In this document: piece after piece, positions 49,805 to 57,186 of the stretch | Layout: each line of letters starts with the position of its first letter | Position numbering within the stretch: the first letter of the stretch is position 1 | Origin: Mycolicibacterium celeriflavum | GTDB taxonomy: Bacteria; Actinomycetota; Actinomycetes; Mycobacteriales; Mycobacteriaceae | Direction: 5' to 3' | Length of the DNA stretch: 64,000 nucleotides | Assembly (NCBI RefSeq): GCF_010731795.1 | Contig: NZ_AP022591.1 | Coordinates: forward strand, 1,550,001-1,614,000 | The notes under the pieces: model-generated | Seen by the model: only the letters and a program-made list of their open reading frames with translations | Databases searched by the model: none | What the model was told of the DNA's origin: nothing | Made by a program: the position numbers and the translations under genes

Positions 49805-50917
49805 TCATGCCTCGCCGAAGCGATCCACCAGGTGCGAGTTGACGCCGTCGGCGTCGAGGGTCCGAGCGACGAGATATCCGGAGCCCATCCAGGCGCGACG
49901 CGTCCACTTACCCAGCGACACACGGGTTCCCGGCGCGCCGGAGGCGGCAGGCATCATCTTGACCCGTTCGAGCGCCTCCTTGACCCCGCGCGGACTCAGC
50001 GGATGCGCATCGGTGAAGGCGCGCACCAGTGTCGCGGCGACGTCGCGGTTGACCACCGTGACACAGAACTCGGGACGGCTGCCGTTGTATTTCGCCGCGT
50101 AACGATCGAGGAAGTCCTGCCCGATCGGGTTCTCCTCGTCGTACTGATCGATCCCGACCCACCCCATGAACGCGTTCCACATGATCGGGTTCACCCACGC
50201 GTTCTGGAAGGCGGTGGTGGTGAAGCGCGGCGGATCCCAGTCGACGGCCTCGAGTGCCGGGTTGACGAACACGATGCCGAAGCCGAACCCGAGATGCACG
50301 ATCGCCTCGGCCTTCGCGTCGTGCAGGGTGCGCACCGCCTCGCTGATGTCCTGCGCGGTCTGGGCGATCGCCGCCTCCGCAACGATCCGAATTCCCTTCC
50401 GCCTACAGGCGCTCCGGAGATTCTTCAGATAGCTCTCGCCGATGAGGTTCTGCTCGACCAGGACACCGATCTCGGTGAGTCCGCGCTTGGCGACCAGGTC
50501 GGCGAGGAATATCGGCTCGTCGGTCATCGATCCCTGCGGGAAGGCGAACGTCCATTCGCCCAGCCAGTCGTCGGTGCCGGTGACGCTAATCGCCGGCACC
50601 TTGAAGCGCTCCTCGATCGCCTCGCGAAGCGGTACGCAGTTGTCTGTGATGTTCGGACCGAAAACCACCAGGCAGCCCTCGTCGACGAGTTCGCCGTAGG
50701 CGTCGATCACCGCCTTGACCGAACCTTTCGGAAGACCTTCGACCTCGCGGTAGATCATCTGCACCGGGCGATCCATCAGGCCCTGTTCGACGGCTTCGGA
50801 GAAGATCAGGTCGAAACACTGGGTGAAGGACGCGAACAGGTCTTCCGGAAAGCCGGGAGGCAGCGTGAAGTCCATCAGATAACCGACCTTGATCGGCTCA
50901 GCAGTGCTTTCGTAGGA
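49805..50917 (-). CDS. Receptor-type periplasmic-binding-fold protein without signal peptide
   Basis: The 370-residue protein has the LivK/receptor-ligand fold: IKVGYLMDFTLPPGFPEDLF, VIDAYGELVDEGCLVVFGPN, RGLTEIGVLVEQNLIGESYL, AIVHLGFGFGIVFVNPALEA and TVVNRDVAATLVRAFTDAHP. It lacks a signal sequence and lipobox, so it would stay in the cytoplasm and perhaps act as a sensor or carrier. I chose GTG 50917 because GGGAGG lies four bases upstream; GTG 50941 would place the regulatory box in the gene edge. It is the first gene of the operon to 43758. Confidence 0.82.
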   Translation of the reverse strand, partial: SYESTAEPIKVGYLMDFTLPPGFPEDLFASFTQCFDLIFSEAVEQGLMDRPVQMIYREVEGLPKGSVKAVIDAYGELVDEGCLVVFGPNITDNCVPLREAIEERFKVPAISVTGTDDWLGEWTFAFPQGSMTDEPIFLADLVAKRGLTEIGVLVEQNLIGESYLKNLRSACRRKGIRIVAEAAIAQTAQDISEAVRTLHDAKAEAIVHLGFGFGIVFVNPALEAVDWDPPRFTTTAFQNAWVNPIMWNAFMGWVGIDQYDEENPIGQDFLDRYAAKYNGSRPEFCVTVVNRDVAATLVRAFTDAHPLSPRGVKEALERVKMMPAASGAPGTRVSLGKWTRRAWMGSGYLVARTLDADGVNSHLVDRFGEA

Positions 50918-50942
50918 CACCCGACCTCCCGGGAGGGTCACG

Positions 50943-50957
50943 ACCTAATATTTGTTC
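50943..50957 (-). promoter_or_regulatory. Regulatory box A (non-palindromic 15-mer) upstream of the binding-protein operon
   Basis: Minus-strand GAACAAATATTAGGT lies 26 bases before the operon start at 50917. It is nearly identical to boxes at 53644 and 56647 in the same orientation. Confidence 0.7.
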
Positions 50958-50984
50958 AGACCTTAGCGGGGCCGGCCGGTACCG

Positions 50985-51830
50985 TCAATCAACGTCGGCC
51001 GCGCCGAGGTAGACGTCGATCATCTCGTCCAGACCGCGGCCGACCGAGGCGTCGTCCGTCAGGGGCCCCGCGATCGCCGCTCTGGCCGCCTCGCGCATGG
51101 TCAACCCCTCGACGATGAGCCGGCCCGCCGCGATGAGCACCCGCGTCGACGCGACTTCGCGCAGTCCCCCGGTCTCGAGGCGCCGAATCGCCTGACCGAA
51201 CTTGACGAGTTCGACGGCGGTCGCGTGCTCCACTCCCGATTCGTGGGCGACGATGCCCTCTTCGACGTCCGGCTCGGGGAACCCGAACTCGATGGCGACC
51301 ATGCGCTGCCGCGTGGAGTCCTTGAGATCCTTGAGAACGCTTTGGTAGCCGGGGTTGTACGACACGACGAGGCCGAAACCCGGTGCCGCGTCGAGGGTGA
51401 CCCCGAGGCGTTCGATGGGTAGTTGCCGCCGATGGTCGGCAAGCGGGTGCAGCACCACCGTGGTGTCCTGACGGGCTTCGACGACCTCGTCGAGGTAGCA
51501 GATCGCCCCCTCCCGCACCGCGTGGGTCAACGGCCCGTCCACCCAGACCGTCTCATCGCCCCGCAGCAGGTACCGGCCGACCAGATCGGCGGTGGTGAGG
51601 TCGTCGTGGCACGCCACTGTGATGAGCGGTCGACCGAGGTCGTGGGCCATCGCTTCGACGAACCGGGTCTTGCCGCAACCGGTCGGCCCTTTCAGGACCA
51701 GCGACAGACCCTGGCGATAGGCCGCCTTGAACACGGCCTCCTCGTTGCCCACCTGCCGGTAATACGGGCGCGACGGGTCGGCCTCTGGCATGGCGCCATT
51801 CTGGTACGCGACACTGGGCTCGGCCCCCAT
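50985..51830 (-). CDS. MoxR/NorQ/CbbQ-type AAA+ ATPase
   Basis: The 281-residue protein has Walker A LKGPTGCGKTRFVEA, Walker B AICYLDEVVEARQ, sensor-1 VVSYNPGYQSV and an arginine-finger region in DSTRQRMVAIEFGFPEP. GvpN/NorQ/CbbQ proteins work with a VWA partner to insert metal or remodel an enzyme. The VWA gene lies 98 bases upstream. ATG 51830 follows AAAGGGGC. Confidence 0.93.
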   Translation of the reverse strand: MGAEPSVAYQNGAMPEADPSRPYYRQVGNEEAVFKAAYRQGLSLVLKGPTGCGKTRFVEAMAHDLGRPLITVACHDDLTTADLVGRYLLRGDETVWVDGPLTHAVREGAICYLDEVVEARQDTTVVLHPLADHRRQLPIERLGVTLDAAPGFGLVVSYNPGYQSVLKDLKDSTRQRMVAIEFGFPEPDVEEGIVAHESGVEHATAVELVKFGQAIRRLETGGLREVASTRVLIAAGRLIVEGLTMREAARAAIAGPLTDDASVGRGLDEMIDVYLGAADVD

Positions 51831-51880
51831 AACGCCCCTTTCGCCATCCGCGTCGTTGCGGTGGATTGCCAGCCTAATCG

Positions 51881-51895
51881 GAACAGATGTTTGTT
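51881..51895 (+). promoter_or_regulatory. Regulatory box B (related 15-mer, opposite orientation)
   Basis: Plus-strand GAACAGATGTTTGTT matches the box consensus GAACARATATTWGGT at 13 of 15 positions and lies 51 bases before the AAA+ ATPase start. Confidence 0.55.
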
Positions 51896-51928
51896 TCAAG
51901 CACGTTGATCGTTGGCGCACAAGCGATG

Positions 51929-53614
51929 TCACGACACGCGCCGCAGCACCTCCGCAGACCGGATAGCCGACCGGAAGAGTGGCCCGACGATGCCTGCCAG
52001 TTGTTCGGGGCGCGCGATGGTGGCGTGTGCGGTATTCCCGAAGACCTTCCTCAGTGTTTCCACGTCGGTGCCGGCGCCCACGGTCAGGCAAACACAACCC
52101 GTCCCCCGGCGGCGGGATTCGGTCAGCGCGCGTCGCGCATCGGCAGCGCCGTAGGCACGCTCGTAGCCGTGGTCGTATGCCAGGCCGTCGGAAACCACGA
52201 CCAGCAGGCGCCGTGACGTGCCACCGCGCGTTTCCAGGACTGCCGTCCCGTGGCGGATGGCGGCGCCCAGACGGGAATACGCGCCCGGTTCGAGGCTGTT
52301 CAGCCGTCGCATCATTCGCGCATCGAGATGGTCATCGAATCGCTTGACGGGCAACAGGTTCACAGCGGAACGGCCCTGCGAGTTGTAGGCGTAGAGCGCC
52401 ACGCGATCGCCGAGGTCGTGCAGCGCGACGGTGAGATCGGCGATCACCGTCCGTTGCTGCTGATGGACCGTCCGACCCACCGTTCCCGGCTCCGCGGTCG
52501 ACCCGGAGACATCGAGCAGCAGCAGCACAGACAGGTCGCGCCGCCGTCGCAGGCTGTCGAGATAGACCGCCTCGTCGGGCACTGATCCGGCTCGGACTTC
52601 GACGCGGGCCTCTACTGCGGCGTCGATGTCGATGTCGTCACCCTGGGACTGCCGATGACGGCGATGCAGGCCCATGCCCAGCCGCGCGAGCGGACGCCGG
52701 ACTCCGATCGCACCATCGATCGCGTCGGCGGCCGACCCCTTGATCTTCGGCTCGAGCTCGCGCACGGTGCACCAGTCCGGCCGGTAGCCTCTGCGCTCGG
52801 CGTCCCATTCCGGGTACGTGAATCCGTGCGGCGTGATGTCCGCGACGTTCTCCGACGAGGTTGTCGCCGTCGACGCCACCGCGAGAGCGCCGCGGTTGGC
52901 CGAGTTCGTGCGGTGGGTCGGAGTGTCGGCACCGGGCGGCCCGCCGCCGTTTCCACCGGACTTGCGTGCCGATGACAACAACTTCTTCAGCCACTTGCCG
53001 ATGAAGCCGCCACCTCCAACGGGATTGGTGAACAGGTCGGGATCGTCGCTGTCGTCGACCTCGCCGTCGTCGAGTTCGTCCAGCGCCTGCCTGCTTTCGC
53101 GCCGGGGAATGTGAGCGGCGGTCTCGCTCTCCACGCGTTCGGCGGCTCGACTGCCCGCCGCCATCACCCTCTTGGCCCGGATGACACCGAATGCTGCGGA
53201 TGGATCGCCCAGCGTGTCCTTGCCCGACGCGATGGACAGCGACATCTCGGCTGAGTCGCTGCGATTCGCGGTTGCGGGATCCGCCATGGAACTCAGCACG
53301 CCCGGCAGCACCTCACCGTTGGCGGCGAGCGCCCGGTGTCCCTCCAGGACCAGATACCGCTTGGCCACCCGCGGATGCCGGACCAGTGCGCTGACAATGT
53401 CCGGGGCCAGGCTGTCCGCGGCGATCAGCGAGGCGTGCACCGCCACCGATTCGAGGTTCTCGCGCCGGCGAGCCGACGGATCGACGAAGATCGTCTGCCC
53501 ATCGCTCCACGAGGGCTCGCCTGGATCGAGCGGCGCCACCGCGACGGCCCGTCCGGCGAGCGCGGACGCCAGCATTCCCAACGCCTGCAGGTGCTCACCT
53601 TCGGCGTGGTTCAC
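51929..53614 (-). CDS. NorD/CbbO-type von Willebrand factor A protein
   Basis: The 561-residue protein starts VNHAEGEHLQALGMLASALA. About residues 1-170 are helical (YLVLEGHRALAANGEVLPGV), followed by an acidic and Gly-rich linker (LDDGEVDDSDDPDLF; GGNGGGPPG). The C-terminal VWA domain has the metal-ion site LLLDVSGSTAEPG with Thr/Asp in later loops (VVVSDGLAYDHGYERAYG). It should pair with the MoxR-type ATPase to activate another enzyme of the cluster, possibly one of the P450s or an unseen metalloenzyme (inference). Confidence 0.9.
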   Translation of the reverse strand: MNHAEGEHLQALGMLASALAGRAVAVAPLDPGEPSWSDGQTIFVDPSARRRENLESVAVHASLIAADSLAPDIVSALVRHPRVAKRYLVLEGHRALAANGEVLPGVLSSMADPATANRSDSAEMSLSIASGKDTLGDPSAAFGVIRAKRVMAAGSRAAERVESETAAHIPRRESRQALDELDDGEVDDSDDPDLFTNPVGGGGFIGKWLKKLLSSARKSGGNGGGPPGADTPTHRTNSANRGALAVASTATTSSENVADITPHGFTYPEWDAERRGYRPDWCTVRELEPKIKGSAADAIDGAIGVRRPLARLGMGLHRRHRQSQGDDIDIDAAVEARVEVRAGSVPDEAVYLDSLRRRRDLSVLLLLDVSGSTAEPGTVGRTVHQQQRTVIADLTVALHDLGDRVALYAYNSQGRSAVNLLPVKRFDDHLDARMMRRLNSLEPGAYSRLGAAIRHGTAVLETRGGTSRRLLVVVSDGLAYDHGYERAYGAADARRALTESRRRGTGCVCLTVGAGTDVETLRKVFGNTAHATIARPEQLAGIVGPLFRSAIRSAEVLRRVS

Positions 53615-53643
53615 CGCGATCACCCCCGACCAACAGCTCGTTG

Positions 53644-53658
53644 ACCAAATATCTGTTC
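53644..53658 (-). promoter_or_regulatory. Regulatory box C upstream of the VWA gene
   Basis: Minus-strand GAACAGATATTTGGT lies 30 bases before GTG 53614, in the gap between the VWA gene and the divergent tandem-TetR gene (start 53807). Confidence 0.7.
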
Positions 53659-53806
53659 CACCGTAGAGTCCGGTCCTACTGGAGTCAATCGATGAGCCGG
53701 GCGGCCCCCGCGCCTCGCTCACGCCTTCCCGCAGCTGGGACGGCGGTCGGTAGGATCTCGTTCAGTTGTCGTAGCCGATGACGCGAGGGAAGGTACGCAG
53801 TTCGCG

Positions 53807-55150
53807 ATGGCCGACGCCGACGCCGTGAGGCGGAAACCGAGAAGTAGCCGGCCTGCCGCCAAGAAGGGGGAGCGCGCCGCGAAGCTCACCGCCGTCACCG
53901 ACGAACCGGCGGCCGACGCGACGCGGCGCACGGAGATCCTCAAAACCGCGAACGCCGTCATCGCGACAACAGGCTTGCGCACGTCGCTGCAACAGATCGC
54001 CGACGCCGCGGGCATTCTCGCGGGCAGCCTCTACCACCATTTCGACTCCAAAGAAGCAATACTCGTCGAGCTGATCCGGCGGTATCACGCCGACCTGGAC
54101 CGCGTCGGTGAGTTGGCGCTCAAGCGTCTCGACGAACCAGATCCGCAGCCGGTCGCCGAGCAGATCACCGAGCTCGGATGTGCGATCGCCAACTGCGCCG
54201 TAGAGCATCGAGCCGCCCTGCAGATGTCGTTCTACGAGGGGCCGAGCTCAGACCCCGAGCTGATGGAGTTGACGCAGCGTCCGCCGTCGACCATCCAGGC
54301 GGCGATGTTGCAGGCATTGCGGGCCGGACGCTGGAGCGGCTACATCCGATCCGACCTGGACCTTCCCACCATGGCCGACCGGGTCTGCCAGAGCATGCTG
54401 CACGTCGGCCTGGACGTCATCCGGCACAAGGCGTCGACGAACGAACTGGCCACGTTGAAGAGCCGGATAGCTCTCGAGGGTCTCGCCGTCGACGTGCCCT
54501 CCGATTCCGACCTGGACAAGTCGAACGCTTTCGCGGCCGCCGAGAACGTCATCAAGAGTTGGGTCGACACCGAAGACGACAGTGACCTCAAGGCGGCCCA
54601 CGTGCGAGCAGTGGCCCGGGCCGAGTTCGGCCGCCGCGGGTACGAGATGACGACGATCCGGGACATCGCGTCCGCCGCCGGGCTGGGCACCGGCACGGTG
54701 TACCGCGTCATCGGCTCGAAAGACGAGCTACTCATGTCGATAATGCTGGAATTCGGACACAAGGTCGGCGGCGCGTGGACGGACATCGTGCGGTCAGACG
54801 CCACCACGGTCGAGAAGCTCGACGCACTGAGTTGGCTGAACATCAACGCACTCGACCAGTTCCCCGACGAGTTCCGAATCCAACTTGCCTGGCTACGTCA
54901 TACACCCCCGGACACCGCGAATCCCGCATGGTCGTTCACTACACGTATTCGCCAGATGAAAGCTCTTCTCTCCGAAGGTATTCGAGCCGGGGAGATACGT
55001 AACGACAGTCCCGCTGCCGATATGCTGGCCCGCTGCATCATCGGTGAGCAATGGATTCCGGAGAACATCCTCCAACGAATCGGCGCGCGGAACGCGCTGC
55101 TCCTGGCCCGCGACACCATTTTGCGGGGCATCAGCGTCCGCGAGTCGTGA
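53807..55150 (+). CDS. Single-chain tandem TetR regulator (Mce3R-like)
   Basis: The 447-residue protein carries two complete TetR units. The first has EILKTANAVIATTGLRTSLQ and QIADAAGILAGSLYHHFDSK (about residues 43-82); the second has VRAVARAEFGRRGYEMTTIR and DIASAAGLGTGTVYRVIGSK (about 268-308). Each is followed by a helical ligand domain. M. tuberculosis Mce3R has this layout and regulates lipid and P450-type genes. A fused pseudo-dimer with two different reading heads should prefer asymmetric DNA, which fits the non-palindromic boxes around it. Its gene is divergent from the VWA gene. Confidence 0.9.
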   Translation: MADADAVRRKPRSSRPAAKKGERAAKLTAVTDEPAADATRRTEILKTANAVIATTGLRTSLQQIADAAGILAGSLYHHFDSKEAILVELIRRYHADLDRVGELALKRLDEPDPQPVAEQITELGCAIANCAVEHRAALQMSFYEGPSSDPELMELTQRPPSTIQAAMLQALRAGRWSGYIRSDLDLPTMADRVCQSMLHVGLDVIRHKASTNELATLKSRIALEGLAVDVPSDSDLDKSNAFAAAENVIKSWVDTEDDSDLKAAHVRAVARAEFGRRGYEMTTIRDIASAAGLGTGTVYRVIGSKDELLMSIMLEFGHKVGGAWTDIVRSDATTVEKLDALSWLNINALDQFPDEFRIQLAWLRHTPPDTANPAWSFTTRIRQMKALLSEGIRAGEIRNDSPAADMLARCIIGEQWIPENILQRIGARNALLLARDTILRGISVRES

Positions 55151-55166
55151 GGCGCAGGAAGATTTT

Positions 55167-56366
55167 TCACGAGTTCGGCAGGACGACCGGAAGACTGCCC
55201 CACCCCCGCACGCTCGAGGTGTGCGCCATGGCCGCGTTCTCCAAGTCGATTTCCCACTCGGGCCACCGCTTGAGCATCTCCTCGAGCGCGACGCTGGCCT
55301 GCATCCGGGCCAGCGACGAGCCCAGGCAGAAATGCAGTCCCTGTCCGAAGGACAGATGCGGCCCGATGCGGTGGATGTAGAAGCTCTCACCGTCCGGGTA
55401 GTTCCGTTCGTCCCTGTTGGCTGAACCGTTGAGCAGCAACATGACTGAGCCTTCGCCGATTGTCTGTCCGTATACTTCGGTGTCCTGAGCGACATAGCGT
55501 GCCTGCACCGGCGAGGGCGACTCGTAGCGCAGCACCTCCTCGATCGCCCGTGGGATCAACGAGAAGTCCTCGACGAGTTCTCTGCGTTGGTCCGGATGCT
55601 GGGCGAGGAGCTGGGCGATGAAGCCGATGAGGCGGGTCGTCGTTTCGTTGCCCGCGCCGGCGATCATGCTGGTATAGGTCAGGACCTCGATGCGGGTCAA
55701 CGCCCTCAGCTCTCCGCCGTCCTCGATCTGGGCATTGAGCAGCTGAGTCATCAGATCGTCGGATGGATGCTCGGCGCGCCACTCGATATAGTCGGCGAAA
55801 AGTTGGTACGAGTTCTCGAAGGTGGCCGCCGACACCGACCGGAAGCTGCCCTCCGTCAACCCAATTGACGCATCTGTGGTGTCCCGGATCTGCTGCTGCC
55901 CTTCTTCGGGTATGCCCAACAGATAACCGATTGTCCGCATCGGAATCAACGCACCGAAATCCGAGATGATGTCGAACCGTGAGGCGCCGGCCAGTGAATC
56001 AAGCGCCCGCACACAGAACTGGCGGGTCAGCGGCTCGATGGCCTCCATCCGACGGGGTGTGAAAACCTTCGACAGCACCCGCCGATGCAGATCGTGCAGC
56101 GGGGGGTCTTCGAACAGGATCACACCGGGCGGCACGTCGACACCGCTCTTGATGACGTCCATCGTGGTGCCCTTGCCCGACCGGTACGTGTCCCAGTTGT
56201 GCAGTTCGCGAGCCACGTCCTCATAGCGACTCAGCGCGTAGAAGTCGTACTTCTCGTTGTAATACAGCGGGGCCTCGTCGCGCATCCGCTTCCAGATCGG
56301 GTACGGGTCGTCGTCGATGGCGAAGTCGAACGGATCGTAGTACAGGTCCGTGGTGCTTGCGGTCAT
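55167..56366 (-). CDS. Cytochrome P450
   Basis: The 399-residue P450 starts MTASTTDLYYDPFDFAIDDD with AAAGGAG upstream. It has SMIAGAGNETTTRL in helix I, EEVLRYESPSP for ExxR and the haem loop LSFGQGLHFCLGSSLARMQ. It is convergent with the tandem-TetR gene, 16 bases apart. Upstream lie a decayed reductase gene and box D, so it is probably in the same regulon. Confidence 0.95.
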   Translation of the reverse strand: MTASTTDLYYDPFDFAIDDDPYPIWKRMRDEAPLYYNEKYDFYALSRYEDVARELHNWDTYRSGKGTTMDVIKSGVDVPPGVILFEDPPLHDLHRRVLSKVFTPRRMEAIEPLTRQFCVRALDSLAGASRFDIISDFGALIPMRTIGYLLGIPEEGQQQIRDTTDASIGLTEGSFRSVSAATFENSYQLFADYIEWRAEHPSDDLMTQLLNAQIEDGGELRALTRIEVLTYTSMIAGAGNETTTRLIGFIAQLLAQHPDQRRELVEDFSLIPRAIEEVLRYESPSPVQARYVAQDTEVYGQTIGEGSVMLLLNGSANRDERNYPDGESFYIHRIGPHLSFGQGLHFCLGSSLARMQASVALEEMLKRWPEWEIDLENAAMAHTSSVRGWGSLPVVLPNS

Positions 56367-56382
56367 CGGCTGCTCTCCTTTA

Positions 56383-56544
56383 TCAGTCGACTGCATGGCG
56401 CGGCAGTCTGTTCGGCAGGTCGAGCGAGCTGAGTAGGCCGGCGGGCGCCTCAACCACATAGGGAATGACATTGACAACCCGCATCGCGGTGGCGGTCATC
56501 GCTGCGTGGCCCGCGGCGTGCCCCTCCCCCGCTCCTACGTTCAT
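56383..56544 (-). pseudogene. Remnant of a dihydrodipicolinate-reductase-like gene (C-terminal piece)
   Basis: The 53-codon frame ends MRVVNVIPYVVEAPAGLLSS-LDLPNRLPRHAVD, which is like the C terminus (VNAIPxVVxAPPGIxTxxDLP) of DapB-like reductases often found beside mycobacterial P450 genes. Upstream in another frame (about 56545-56620) are short pieces such as TLRFDMRAADSG that may be more of the same gene. The N-terminal NAD-binding part is gone. It appears to be the decayed first gene of a reductase-P450 operon. Confidence 0.6.
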
Positions 56545-56646
56545 CGCGCAGTGGATGGTGCGCCGCTGTCGGCTGCACGCATGTCGAACCGCAGCGTGAA
56601 CATCAGCGCCGCATCCAGACCGAAGGGCTCACGGCGACCGACTATA

Positions 56647-56661
56647 ACCTAATTTTTGTTC
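56647..56661 (-). promoter_or_regulatory. Regulatory box D upstream of the reductase remnant and P450
   Basis: Minus-strand GAACAAAAATTAGGT is one or two changes from box A. It lies 281 bases before the P450 start but only about 100 bases before the reductase remnant, as expected if it was the promoter of the former two-gene unit. Confidence 0.65.
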
Positions 56662-56701
56662 TCGTTCGTTCTAATAGTGAATGCTATCTTCGGGCGCTCG
56701 G

Positions 56702-56728
56702 GTTCACCCTACGCGGGTGAGGGTGAAC
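56702..56728 (-). terminator. Hairpin at the end of the mce operon
   Basis: GTTCACCCT and AGGGTGAAC (56702-56710, 56720-56728) form a perfect 9-bp stem covering the last codons of the final gene. No T-run follows, so if it terminates it is of the T-less type described in mycobacteria. Confidence 0.5.
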
Positions 56729-57186
56729 GGCATCTCGATGTCGAGCACCTTGTTGAATCCGCAGGCACCACTGGGTCCTTCGGTCTTGTCCCAGCCTGTG
56801 TACTTATTGCGGTCCTGGGGATAGCCGAGCCAGAACACCCATGTCTGCTTACCGGGATAGGCGGTACCGTCGATGCAGGGCTCCCAGTTCTCCACGATCC
56901 GGCTGACCTTCCAGCGGCCGCTCATATAGACCAGATCCGAACTCCATCCCTGGTCGCTTGTCACCCGGCCGGTGCAATCCTGATAGGTCGTGCACGTCGA
57001 GGTGATCGTCCACGTCTGGGTCACGCTCAGCTCATCGTGGCGCGAGTCGTTCGTTTCGGCCCACCGGCCGTCGGAGAACGCGGTGAAGACGCCGTTGAGC
57101 GCGATATCATCTCGCGCGTGCGCATCAGGTGCGCCGGATATCGCCGCGATGACGGCTGCCGCAATCGCCATCATCCGAACCATCAT
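56704..57186 (-). CDS. Secreted protein at the end of the mce operon
   Basis: The 160-residue protein has a signal peptide (MMAIAAAVIAAISGAPDAHA) and a mature domain with VFTAFSDGRWAETNDSRHDE, TQTWTITSTCTTYQDCTGRV, four to five Cys and Trp-rich strands (YMSGRWKVSRIVENWEPC). It starts by ATGA overlap with mceF. Proteins of this kind are often found after mceF and are exported with unknown role; some are described as Mce-associated. Confidence 0.82.
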   Translation of the reverse strand: MMVRMMAIAAAVIAAISGAPDAHARDDIALNGVFTAFSDGRWAETNDSRHDELSVTQTWTITSTCTTYQDCTGRVTSDQGWSSDLVYMSGRWKVSRIVENWEPCIDGTAYPGKQTWVFWLGYPQDRNKYTGWDKTEGPSGACGFNKVLDIEMPFTLTRVG

